From Erysipelotrichaceae bacterium (lineage in GTDB: Bacteria; Bacillota_I; Bacilli_A; Erysipelotrichales; Coprobacillaceae), in NCBI GenBank assembly GCA_021202205.1, contig JAJQDJ010000196.1, positions 1-9,174 on the forward strand: a DNA stretch of 9,174 nt, given 5' to 3'. Under the pieces are notes generated by a model. It worked only from the letters and a program-made list of their open reading frames with translations. It ran no database searches and was not told the origin of the DNA. Shown here one piece after another: positions 1 through 5,778 of the stretch (positions are counted from its first letter, which is position 1; the number at the start of each line of letters is the position of its first letter). Both the position numbers and the translations under genes were made by a program.

Positions 1-3
1 AGA

Positions 4-35
4 AAGAAGTACCCTCTCATTTGAGGGTACTTCTT
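4..35. terminator. Perfect 13-bp hairpin, likely terminator of an upstream gene
   Basis: AAGAAGTACCCTC (4-16) pairs perfectly with GAGGGTACTTCTT (23-35) around a 6-nt TCATTT loop. The core ACCCTC/GAGGGT is GC-rich and the outer part is A-rich on the left and T-rich on the right, as in a bidirectional intrinsic terminator. The T-run after the right arm is short on the + strand; on the - strand the flank reads CTTCTTTCT, slightly more T-rich. No gene end is visible to its left because the window starts here, so assigning it to an upstream gene is inference. Confidence 0.65.
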
Positions 36-87
36 AAGTTCATGCCATTGGGAGATTGTCAAGCCTGCTTATACGATAGTGACAACA

Positions 88-116
88 TTTACATATTTGT
101 TTTGTTATTATATAAT
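88..116 (+). promoter_or_regulatory. Sigma-A type promoter candidate, distal to pcrA
   Basis: TTTACA (88-93, one mismatch to TTGACA) and a perfect TATAAT (111-116) are separated by exactly 17 nt. Transcription would begin near 123, leaving a leader of about 160 nt before the pcrA ATG at 286. No convincing gene lies in that leader, so pcrA is the most likely target. No experimental start is known; the call rests only on the match to consensus. Confidence 0.5.
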
Positions 117-204
117 GGATTTAAGTTTATCGATTGTGACTTTTGGTATCACGATGATAGCTTTTGATGTTATTTATTGTGCTGTAGCTTGTTTGCTAGT
201 TCAT

Positions 205-222
205 CGTTTTAGCGTTAAAACG
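205..222. repeat. Small inverted repeat upstream of pcrA
   Basis: CGTTTTA (205-211) and TAAAACG (216-222) form a perfect 7-bp inverted repeat around GCGT. A second small palindrome, AACTC-TT-GAGTT (232-243), lies just before the proximal -10 box. They could be operator half-sites or an RNA hairpin in the leader of the distal transcript. In AT-rich DNA such short repeats also arise by chance. Confidence 0.3.
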
Positions 223-253
223 TTTAGAATTAACTCTTGAGTTATGATATAAT
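223..253 (+). promoter_or_regulatory. Proximal promoter candidate for pcrA with extended -10
   Basis: A perfect TATAAT (248-253) is preceded by TG in the extended -10 register (TGATATAAT, 245-253). The best -35-like hexamer is TTTAGA (223-228), four of six matches with a long 19-nt spacer, so the extended -10 would have to compensate. Transcription would start near 260, giving a short leader that ends at the SD at 273-279. It could work together with, or instead of, the promoter at 88-116. Confidence 0.4.
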
Positions 254-272
254 TCAATATACAATAAGTCTT

Positions 273-279
273 GGAGGTG
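273..279 (+). promoter_or_regulatory. Ribosome-binding site that fixes the pcrA start
   Basis: GGAGGTG lies 6 nt before the ATG at 286. An in-frame TTG at 271 overlaps this SD and has none of its own, so it is not the real start although it gives a longer reading frame. Confidence 0.8.
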
Positions 280-285
280 CTAAAT

Positions 286-2418
286 ATGAATTTGGATCAA
301 TATTTAAATAGTAAACAAAAAGAAGCAGCAACTTATTTAGCATCTAATTTACGTATTGTTGCAGGAGCCGGTAGTGGAAAAACACGTGTATTGACTTATC
401 GTATTGCTTATTTGATTGAGGATGTAGGAATTGAACCATATCGAATATTAGCGATTACTTTCACGAATAAAGCGGCTAATGAAATGAAAGAACGTGTTAT
501 CAATATCCTAGGAGATTATGCCAGTGGAGCAACTCTATGTACCATACACTCTTTATGCGTAAGAATACTAAGAAAACATATTACTGCACTTGGTTATCCG
601 CATAGTTTTATTATTATTGATGAAGAAGATCAAAAATCGTTATTAAAGAAACTATGTAAAGAAAAAGAAATAGACAATAAAGTCATTACAATTAAAAGTT
701 TAATACAGTATATATCTACCCAAAAAAATAAACGTATTCCACCAGGATTGGCTTATGATTTTGCTGGTGATTCAATTGCAGATCAGCAAAAAGCTGTCAT
801 ATATGAAGCTTATGAAGATTATAATCAGGAACACTTTATGTTGGATTTTGATGATTTATTATTAAAGACTTTAGAGTTATTTGAAGAATATCCCGATATA
901 TTAAATTATTGGCAAAAACGTTATCAATATATTCATGTTGATGAATTTCAAGATGTTGGAACAATTGATTACAATCTTATACGTTACTTATCAGAAAAAG
1001 CCATTTTATGTGTTGTTGGCGATCCAGATCAGACAATCTATTCATTTAGAGGTTCTGATGTCAATTTCATTATGAATTTTGATAGTGATTTTGAAGATGT
1101 AAAAACAGTTGTATTAGATCGCAATTATCGCTCTACTCAAACAATATTAGATGTATCCAATCATCTTATCAAAAATAACCATAATCGTGTGGATAAAGAC
1201 TTATATACATTAGAAGAAGCTGGTGATAAAATACATCATTATTGCGCTATAGATGAAGAGAATGAGGCAAAATATGTTATCGAAACAATTGAAGATATGA
1301 TGCATCAAGGATGCAAAGAAAGTGATTTTGCAATTCTTTATCGAGCAAATTATTTATCAAGAGCATTTGAACAAAAATTGATTCAAAGACATATTCATTA
1401 TAAAATATTTGGTGGTTTAAAATTCTTTAATCGCAAAGAAGTTAAAGATGCTTTAAGTTATATACGCTTAATGGTTAATGGCGATGATTTGTCGTTTGAA
1501 AGAATTGTTAATGTACCATCACGAGGTGTAGGGGCAAAAACATTAGAGAGAATACAATTAAAAGCTATCGAATATGGTATTACTGATTATGAAGCATTAT
1601 GTTGTTTTTCACAGGAAATTGGTTTATCGACCAAAGCTAGAAAATCACTTATTAATTTTGTCTCAAGTATTGAAAAAGCTAAAAATTCTGATTGGCCTTT
1701 GCATGAGGTGCTTGAACAATTGCTTAATGATGTTGGCTACATGCAGATGCTTAAAAAAGATAATGATGAAAATAGAATTGCAAATATTATGGAATTTAAA
1801 AATTCGATAGCCACATATATGGAATCTCATGATGACACTGCTACTTTTGAAAACTATTTACAGGATATTGCTTTATATACATCACAGGATGATATGGATA
1901 ATAGTGATTATGTATCATTGATGAGTATTCATATGGCTAAGGGATTAGAATTTAATTATGTATTTGTGGTAGGATGTTCACAGGAAATCTTTCCAAGTCC
2001 AAGAAGTCTTATGGAAGCAGGTGAAGATGGCATGGAAGAGGAAAGAAGATTAGCTTATGTGGCTTTTACTAGAGCCAAAAAAGGCTTGTTTATTACGGAA
2101 AATACAGGTTATAGTTACGTAAATCAATCATCGAAAACAGGTTCTCAGTTCATCAAAGAATTGGGTGAGGAGCATGTTGAGCATATAGGTAGAAAATCTG
2201 ATTATTATGATGAAATTATTAAGGAAATGGATGAAAAGAAAGTCAATATTTATAATAATCAAGAGTATCGCCAAGGAGAATTGGTTATGCATGATGTATT
2301 TGGCAAAGGTGTTCTGGTGAAAGTTAAAAAAACAAGTGTTGATGTGGCTTTTGCCATGCCTTATGGAATTAAGACATTGCAATCATCACATCCAGCATTA
2401 AAAAAGATTATCAATTGA
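286..2418 (+). CDS. pcrA: ATP-dependent 3'-5' DNA helicase, PcrA/UvrD family (SF1A)
   Basis: Superfamily 1A helicase of 710 aa, the usual size for PcrA/UvrD. The family unwinds DNA 3'-5' in nucleotide excision and mismatch repair, plasmid rolling-circle replication and clearing of RecA or stalled RNA polymerase. All motifs are visible in order: Q-motif near residues 7-15, Walker A AGAGSGKT (26-33), motif Ia ITFTNKAANEM (57-67), TIHS (86-89), Walker B VDEFQD (218-223), motif III GDPDQTIYSFRG (245-256), NYRS (280-283), motif V around KGLEF (552-556), motif VI RRLAYVAFTRAK (587-598). The C-terminal segment at 664-698 (GELVMHDVFGKGVLV, then YGIKTL) matches the Tudor-like tail that contacts RNA polymerase in PcrA, which favours PcrA over Rep or RecB-like relatives. 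Motif III has Phe where many homologues have Trp, a conservative change. The next gene follows after 30 nt, so the two are probably cotranscribed. Start chosen at ATG 286 from the SD at 273-279. Confidence 0.95.
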   Translation: MNLDQYLNSKQKEAATYLASNLRIVAGAGSGKTRVLTYRIAYLIEDVGIEPYRILAITFTNKAANEMKERVINILGDYASGATLCTIHSLCVRILRKHITALGYPHSFIIIDEEDQKSLLKKLCKEKEIDNKVITIKSLIQYISTQKNKRIPPGLAYDFAGDSIADQQKAVIYEAYEDYNQEHFMLDFDDLLLKTLELFEEYPDILNYWQKRYQYIHVDEFQDVGTIDYNLIRYLSEKAILCVVGDPDQTIYSFRGSDVNFIMNFDSDFEDVKTVVLDRNYRSTQTILDVSNHLIKNNHNRVDKDLYTLEEAGDKIHHYCAIDEENEAKYVIETIEDMMHQGCKESDFAILYRANYLSRAFEQKLIQRHIHYKIFGGLKFFNRKEVKDALSYIRLMVNGDDLSFERIVNVPSRGVGAKTLERIQLKAIEYGITDYEALCCFSQEIGLSTKARKSLINFVSSIEKAKNSDWPLHEVLEQLLNDVGYMQMLKKDNDENRIANIMEFKNSIATYMESHDDTATFENYLQDIALYTSQDDMDNSDYVSLMSIHMAKGLEFNYVFVVGCSQEIFPSPRSLMEAGEDGMEEERRLAYVAFTRAKKGLFITENTGYSYVNQSSKTGSQFIKELGEEHVEHIGRKSDYYDEIIKEMDEKKVNIYNNQEYRQGELVMHDVFGKGVLVKVKKTSVDVAFAMPYGIKTLQSSHPALKKIIN

Positions 2419-2428
2419 TAATCTTTTT
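2401..2428. terminator. Perfect 28-bp palindrome over the pcrA stop codon, possible leaky terminator
   Basis: AAAAAGATTATCAA (2401-2414) is followed directly by its exact reverse complement (2415-2428). As RNA it would fold into a 12-bp stem with an AATT loop, A5 on the left and U5 on the right, the shape of a bidirectional intrinsic terminator. It encodes the last pcrA codons (KKIIN) and holds the TGA stop at 2416-2418. The stem has only two G-C pairs, so termination would be weak. It lies just before the SD of the next gene (2437-2442), so partial termination or 3'-end protection of pcrA mRNA are both possible. Confidence 0.5.
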
Positions 2429-2448
2429 GATATAAGAGGAGGGATATT

Positions 2449-3852
2449 ATGATAGATGTTATACAAGTCATACCCTTAGCAGATACAATATTTAAAGATA
2501 TTATTGCTCATGGAGGTAAAGTCTATATTGTTGGAGGGACTGTTAGAGATTTTGTATTAACTCAAATGAATCATTATCAATTAGTTAGTAAAGATATAGA
2601 TTTAGAAATCTATCATTTATCCTATGATGAACTTAAGAAAATCTTATCTAAATATGGCAAGGTTAATACGTATGGTAAAAGTTTTGCGATACTTGGTTTA
2701 AGTACTTTACCAGGTTATGATTTTGCTTTGCCACGTAAAGAAACAAAAACAGGTCATAAGCATCAGGATTTTGATGTTATTATTGATAGTGAATTACCTT
2801 TAGAAAAAGCTGTAGAAAGACGTGATGTTACGATGAATGCGTTAATGTATGATTATTCAAATTACCAAATTATAGATTTGGTAGGTGGTGTAGATGATAT
2901 TCATCAACATGTTATTAGAATGGTGAATAAAAATACCTTTCAGGAAGATCCATTAAGAATACTAAGAATAGCTAACTTTATTGCGCGTTTTGAAATGAGT
3001 GTGGATAATGAAACGAAGCAGTACTGTATTAAAATGGTCAAACAAGGCATGCTTCATGATTTAAGCGAGGAAAGAATTTATGAAGAATATAAAAAAATAC
3101 TCATGTCTAATCATCCTTCATTAGGTTTTCAATTTCTTAAAGAGATAGATGCCTTACCTTGTTATTTAAAAAATCTTATTAATTGTCCTCAACGATCTGA
3201 TTACCATCCTGAAGGTGATGTTTTTAATCATACCATGTTAGTATTAGATTTAGCTGCTACATGTAAGCAATATTCTCATTATCCTGAAGCTTTTATGTGG
3301 TCTGCTTTACTACATGATATTGGTAAGCCAATAGTTACGAATGATCAAGGTCAAGCGTTACAACATGAATTAGCGGGTTTGGATGTTTTTAAAGATGTGA
3401 CAATTATTACAAATAAAAAGATGCGAGAATACATTAAAGCTATGATTCATTATCATATGTATTTAATGATCTTAGCACGAGGGGAATCTCGTGATATGAA
3501 GTATTTAAAGTTTCTTAAAACGATTGATAATATAAAAGATGGTGGATGTTTTTGCTTGGAAGATTTATTTCTTATGACTATATGTGATTACTTTGGCAGA
3601 GGTTATAATGATCCTTATCATTATGAACAATTTTTAAATTATATTAAAGATAAAGTTAATCGCTTAGGAGATTGTGCCTTGGAACCTATCATTAGCGGTC
3701 AGGATCTGATTGATAATGCTTTTGATGATCATCGAAGATATGGTGAAATATTAGATAAAGCCTATCATATGCAATTACAAGGTATGACTAAAGAAAAAAT
3801 TATGGAATTACTCAAACGTGATGAAAGAAAGTATAGGAAAAATCATGGATAG
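2449..3852 (+). CDS. cca: CCA-type tRNA nucleotidyltransferase with HD phosphohydrolase domain
   Basis: Class II nucleotidyltransferase of 467 aa that probably adds or repairs the 3' CCA end of tRNAs from CTP and ATP. The head domain shows VGGTVRD (28-34) and the metal-binding DID pair (D49, D51); RRDVTMNAL (124-132) is motif B and EDPLRILR (166-173) the nucleotide-recognition motif D. The C-terminal half carries an HD domain: HPEGDVFNH (253-261), LLHDIGK (287-293), HELAG (307-311) and a later CDYFGRG (379-385), so the metal ligands seem intact. HD-containing CCA enzymes can have 2',3'-cyclic phosphodiesterase and phosphatase activity; whether this one does is inference. The same family includes poly(A) polymerases, but a motif D starting EDPLR fits CCA-adding enzymes better. 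ATG 2449 has a strong AGGAGG at 2437-2442. It probably shares a transcript with the upstream helicase gene; no promoter is seen in the 30-nt gap. Confidence 0.85.
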   Translation: MIDVIQVIPLADTIFKDIIAHGGKVYIVGGTVRDFVLTQMNHYQLVSKDIDLEIYHLSYDELKKILSKYGKVNTYGKSFAILGLSTLPGYDFALPRKETKTGHKHQDFDVIIDSELPLEKAVERRDVTMNALMYDYSNYQIIDLVGGVDDIHQHVIRMVNKNTFQEDPLRILRIANFIARFEMSVDNETKQYCIKMVKQGMLHDLSEERIYEEYKKILMSNHPSLGFQFLKEIDALPCYLKNLINCPQRSDYHPEGDVFNHTMLVLDLAATCKQYSHYPEAFMWSALLHDIGKPIVTNDQGQALQHELAGLDVFKDVTIITNKKMREYIKAMIHYHMYLMILARGESRDMKYLKFLKTIDNIKDGGCFCLEDLFLMTICDYFGRGYNDPYHYEQFLNYIKDKVNRLGDCALEPIISGQDLIDNAFDDHRRYGEILDKAYHMQLQGMTKEKIMELLKRDERKYRKNHG

Positions 3853-3966
3853 GTGATACTCATATTTAAAATCTTGATCCTGAACATTCGTTCTTAGGTA
3901 TCTTTTTAAGGGTTTATCAAAATTATAGCTTGGATATTTATATAGTATTATAGAAGATGTGAAAAA

Positions 3967-4011
3967 AAGATATTATTTAATAGTTTGAAATAAAGTATTA
4001 AAATATATCTT
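3967..4011. repeat. Long AT-rich imperfect inverted repeat before the cca terminator
   Basis: AAGATATTATTTAATA (3967-3982) pairs with TATTAAAATATATCTT (3996-4011) at 14 of 16 positions, with one 2x2 internal mismatch and a 13-nt loop. It ends five bases before the GC-containing terminator stem at 4016. It lies in the 3' untranslated part of the cca transcript and might protect its 3' end. The arms hold a single G-C pair, so a chance origin is quite possible. The stretch 3853-3966 to its left holds no gene or signal that I can recognise. Confidence 0.3.
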
Positions 4012-4015
4012 GGTT

Positions 4016-4042
4016 AAGGGTATCAAATGGGTTACCCTTTTT
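4016..4042 (+). terminator. Intrinsic terminator of the pcrA-cca unit
   Basis: AAGGGTA (4016-4022) pairs with TACCCTT (4033-4039) across a 10-nt loop, followed by TTT (4040-4042), making a run of five T from 4038. It is the only good terminator between cca and the heat-shock promoter and lies 163 nt after the cca stop. It separates the two transcription units and would stop read-through into the CIRCE region. Confidence 0.7.
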
Positions 4043-4058
4043 AAAATTCATAAAATAT

Positions 4059-4085
4059 TTAGCACAAAAGTGTTGACAGTGCTAA
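4059..4085. promoter_or_regulatory. CIRCE operator 1 (HrcA binding site) overlapping the -35
   Basis: TTAGCACAA - 9 nt - CAGTGCTAA, with exactly the 9-9-9 spacing of the CIRCE consensus TTAGCACTC-N9-GAGTGCTAA. The outer seven bases of each arm are perfect; the inner two differ on the left and one differs on the right. The -35 hexamer TTGACA (4073-4078) lies inside it, so bound HrcA would block RNA polymerase directly. Confidence 0.9.
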
Positions 4086-4100
4086 AAACATGAGTATAAT
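4073..4100 (+). promoter_or_regulatory. Heat-shock operon promoter (sigma-A type)
   Basis: Perfect TTGACA (4073-4078) and perfect TATAAT (4095-4100) with a 16-nt spacer. The start would fall near 4106-4108, inside the second CIRCE. A fully consensus promoter held down by operators fits class I heat-shock control, in which a vegetative promoter is freed when HrcA loses activity, rather than use of an alternative sigma factor. Confidence 0.9.
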
Positions 4101-4104
4101 GTAG

Positions 4105-4131
4105 TTAGCACAAAGATAAAAAGAGTGCTAA
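4105..4131. promoter_or_regulatory. CIRCE operator 2 (HrcA binding site) over the transcription start
   Basis: TTAGCACAA - 9 nt - GAGTGCTAA. The right arm is a perfect consensus match (9/9), the left arm 7/9 with a perfect outer heptamer. It covers the predicted start and ends one base before the hrcA SD at 4133. The centres of the two CIRCEs are 46 bp apart, a little over four helical turns. Confidence 0.92.
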
Positions 4132-4132
4132 A

Positions 4133-4138
4133 AGGAGG
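4133..4138 (+). promoter_or_regulatory. Ribosome-binding site that fixes the hrcA start
   Basis: AGGAGG ends 7 nt before ATG 4146. The in-frame GTG at 4125 gives a longer frame but lies inside the right CIRCE arm, upstream of this SD, and would add seven residues not typical of HrcA. HrcA proteins normally begin close to the LTxRQxxIL sequence, as here. Confidence 0.85.
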
Positions 4139-4145
4139 CTGGAGT

Positions 4146-5186
4146 ATGCTAACCGCTAGACAATTACTGATATTAAAATGTATTGTTGAAGAGTTTATTG
4201 CAACAGCTGAACCGGTAGGTTCGAAGATGTTGATGACTAAATATGATTTGCCTTATTCAAGTGCAACGATTAGAAATGAGATGTCTTTCCTTGAAGAAAA
4301 TGGATATTTAGAAAAGACGCATACTTCGTCTGGACGTATTCCTTCGACAAAAGGGTATCGATTTTATGTTGATACTTTGATGCAGCCAAGTGTAGATGAA
4401 GATATTAAATATCAGGTCAGCACTATTCTTGGTGAGAAGCATCGTTCTTTAAATGAAATTATTCAGGAAAGTTGTCAGATTTTAAGTGAATTAACGCATC
4501 TGACAACAGTTGCATTAGGGCCTGATTCATCGTATGAGCGCTTGCAAAATATTACACTTGTTCCTTTGTCACAACACAGTATTACGGCAATAATTGTGAC
4601 TGATAAAGGTCATGTTGAAAACAGGAATTTTAATATAAAAAATAATGCTTATAGAGATGATTTAACAAGCTGTGTAAATGTAATGAATGAATTATTGGAT
4701 GGTACACCAATCAATCAAGTAGCATATCGTTTAGAAAAAGATGTGAAACCAATTTTGCAGGTAAAAATAAAAGAACATGAAGTTTTGTTTAATGCTTTTT
4801 TAGAAGCTTTTATGAAGTTTGCGACTAATAATGTCTATTTTTCTGGTAGAGATAACTTAGCTTATCAGCCAGAGTATAATGATGTTAATAAACTTAGAAA
4901 ACTCGTAACAGCTTTTGAGAAATCTGAGTCATGGCAAAAATTAGAACCACAAAAATTAGAAGATGGAGTTACTGTAAGAATTGGTAATGATGCACCGATT
5001 GAAGAATTGAATGATGTATCAGTTATATCTGCCTCATTTAAAACAGGCAAAGAATCCAAAGGATCTATTTCTGTTATAGGGCCTACAAGAATGCCTTATG
5101 AGAAAGTTGTTTCTTTGGTTGAGTATATATCTGAGAGTTTGGAAAATGTCATTCTAAACTATGAAGATGATGAAGATGATGAATAA
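4146..5186 (+). CDS. hrcA: Heat-inducible transcription repressor HrcA
   Basis: Repressor of class I heat-shock genes, 346 aa, normal length for the family. It binds CIRCE as a dimer; in Bacillus-type systems its active folding depends on GroEL, so unfolded proteins that occupy GroEL relieve repression. The N-terminal winged-helix domain shows LTARQLLIL (2-10), AEPVGSK (21-27), SSATIRNEM (38-46, recognition region), HTSSGRIPS (59-67) and GYRFYVD (70-76). The central GAF-like part is less conserved. The C-terminal signature GPTRMPYEKV is at 312-321. The last eight residues are mostly acidic (YEDDEDDE), an unusually charged tail that may or may not matter. It is the first gene of its operon behind two CIRCE sites, so it represses itself. 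The next gene starts 12 nt after its stop. Confidence 0.97.
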   Translation: MLTARQLLILKCIVEEFIATAEPVGSKMLMTKYDLPYSSATIRNEMSFLEENGYLEKTHTSSGRIPSTKGYRFYVDTLMQPSVDEDIKYQVSTILGEKHRSLNEIIQESCQILSELTHLTTVALGPDSSYERLQNITLVPLSQHSITAIIVTDKGHVENRNFNIKNNAYRDDLTSCVNVMNELLDGTPINQVAYRLEKDVKPILQVKIKEHEVLFNAFLEAFMKFATNNVYFSGRDNLAYQPEYNDVNKLRKLVTAFEKSESWQKLEPQKLEDGVTVRIGNDAPIEELNDVSVISASFKTGKESKGSISVIGPTRMPYEKVVSLVEYISESLENVILNYEDDEDDE

Positions 5187-5198
5187 AGAGGTGAAAGA

Positions 5199-5756
5199 AT
5201 GGCAGAAACAAAGAAAACTGAAGAAGAAGTTGTAGAAACTGAAGAAGTTGTTGAAGAATCAACTGAATCTGAAGAAATTAAAGAAACTAAAAATGATGAA
5301 TCTTATGAAAAGGAATTGGCTAAACTAAAAGAGGAAGTAAATACTTGGAAGACTGATTACTATAAAGTATTTGCAGATATGGAAAACTCTAAGAAGAGAC
5401 TAGAAAAGGAACATCAGAATTCAATGAAATTTATGATGCAATCTTTTATTGAAGAATTACTTCCGGTTTTAGATAATTTTGAACGTTCTTTGAATGTTGA
5501 AAATCAAAGTGAAGAGGTGGCAACTTTCTTGAAAGGTTATCAAATGATTTTTGATCAATTGATGGCTATTCTTAAGAAAAATGGTGTTGAAGTGATTGAA
5601 GCTGAAGGTAAGGAATTTGATCCTAATTTTCATCAAGCAGTCATGACATGCAATGATGAAAACTTTGGTCATAACATTGTTGTTCAAGATCTTCAAAAAG
5701 GTTATAAGTTGAAAGATCGCGTGATACGTGCATCTTTAGTTAAAGTAAATGAATAA
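5199..5756 (+). CDS. grpE: Nucleotide exchange factor GrpE
   Basis: Co-chaperone of 185 aa that opens the DnaK nucleotide-binding cleft and releases ADP, acting as a dimer in the cytoplasm. Residues 1-35 are a Glu-rich, probably disordered tail with repeated EEVVE-like runs. Residues 35-80 are a charged helix suited to the long paired helix of GrpE dimers, which serves as a thermosensor in studied homologues. DNFERSL (92-98) lies in the four-helix bundle. The C-terminal beta domain that inserts into DnaK contains EGKEFDPNFHQAV (136-148) and QKGYKLKDRVIRASLVKV (166-183), the family signature. Translation uses AAAGAGGTGA at 5185-5194, overlapping the hrcA stop codon, so coupling with hrcA is likely. 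No promoter is seen in the 12-nt gap; expression should follow the CIRCE promoter. Confidence 0.97.
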   Translation: MAETKKTEEEVVETEEVVEESTESEEIKETKNDESYEKELAKLKEEVNTWKTDYYKVFADMENSKKRLEKEHQNSMKFMMQSFIEELLPVLDNFERSLNVENQSEEVATFLKGYQMIFDQLMAILKKNGVEVIEAEGKEFDPNFHQAVMTCNDENFGHNIVVQDLQKGYKLKDRVIRASLVKVNE

Positions 5757-5762
5757 ATATAT

Positions 5763-5768
5763 AGGAGG
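5763..5768 (+). promoter_or_regulatory. Ribosome-binding site of dnaK, two possible ATGs
   Basis: A perfect AGGAGG precedes ATG 5773 by 4 nt and ATG 5779 by 10 nt, both in the dnaK frame. DnaK proteins usually begin M-(G/S)-K-IIGIDLGTTNS, which matches the second ATG (MGNKIIGIDL), so 5779 is preferred. Use of 5773 would only add Met-Ile at the N-terminus. Confidence 0.7.
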
Positions 5769-5778
5769 ATGAATGATT

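Noticed and set aside
56..85. Inverted repeat TTGTCA / TGACAA
   Set aside because: Only six bases per arm with an 18-nt gap, too weak to call an operator or hairpin.
42..167. 41-codon open frame (MPLGDCQACLYDS...) after the first hairpin
   Set aside because: It has no SD, overlaps the distal pcrA promoter and another frame of equal length, and resembles no family I can name. It is probably chance.
222..231. 10-base sequence GTTTAGAATT repeated at 9059-9068
   Set aside because: Two copies of a short AT-rich word in 9 kb are expected by chance, and the two contexts share nothing else.
115..240. 41-codon hydrophobic open frame (MDLSLSIVTFGITM...) that looks like a membrane peptide
   Set aside because: Its ATG lies inside the TATAAT of the distal promoter, so that transcript could not carry it. 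There is no SD before it or before the internal ATG at 154.
271..285. TTG start that would extend PcrA by five residues
   Set aside because: The TTG overlaps the SD used by ATG 286 and has no SD of its own.
4125..4145. GTG start that would extend HrcA by seven residues
   Set aside because: It lies in the right arm of CIRCE 2 and upstream of the strong SD that serves ATG 4146.
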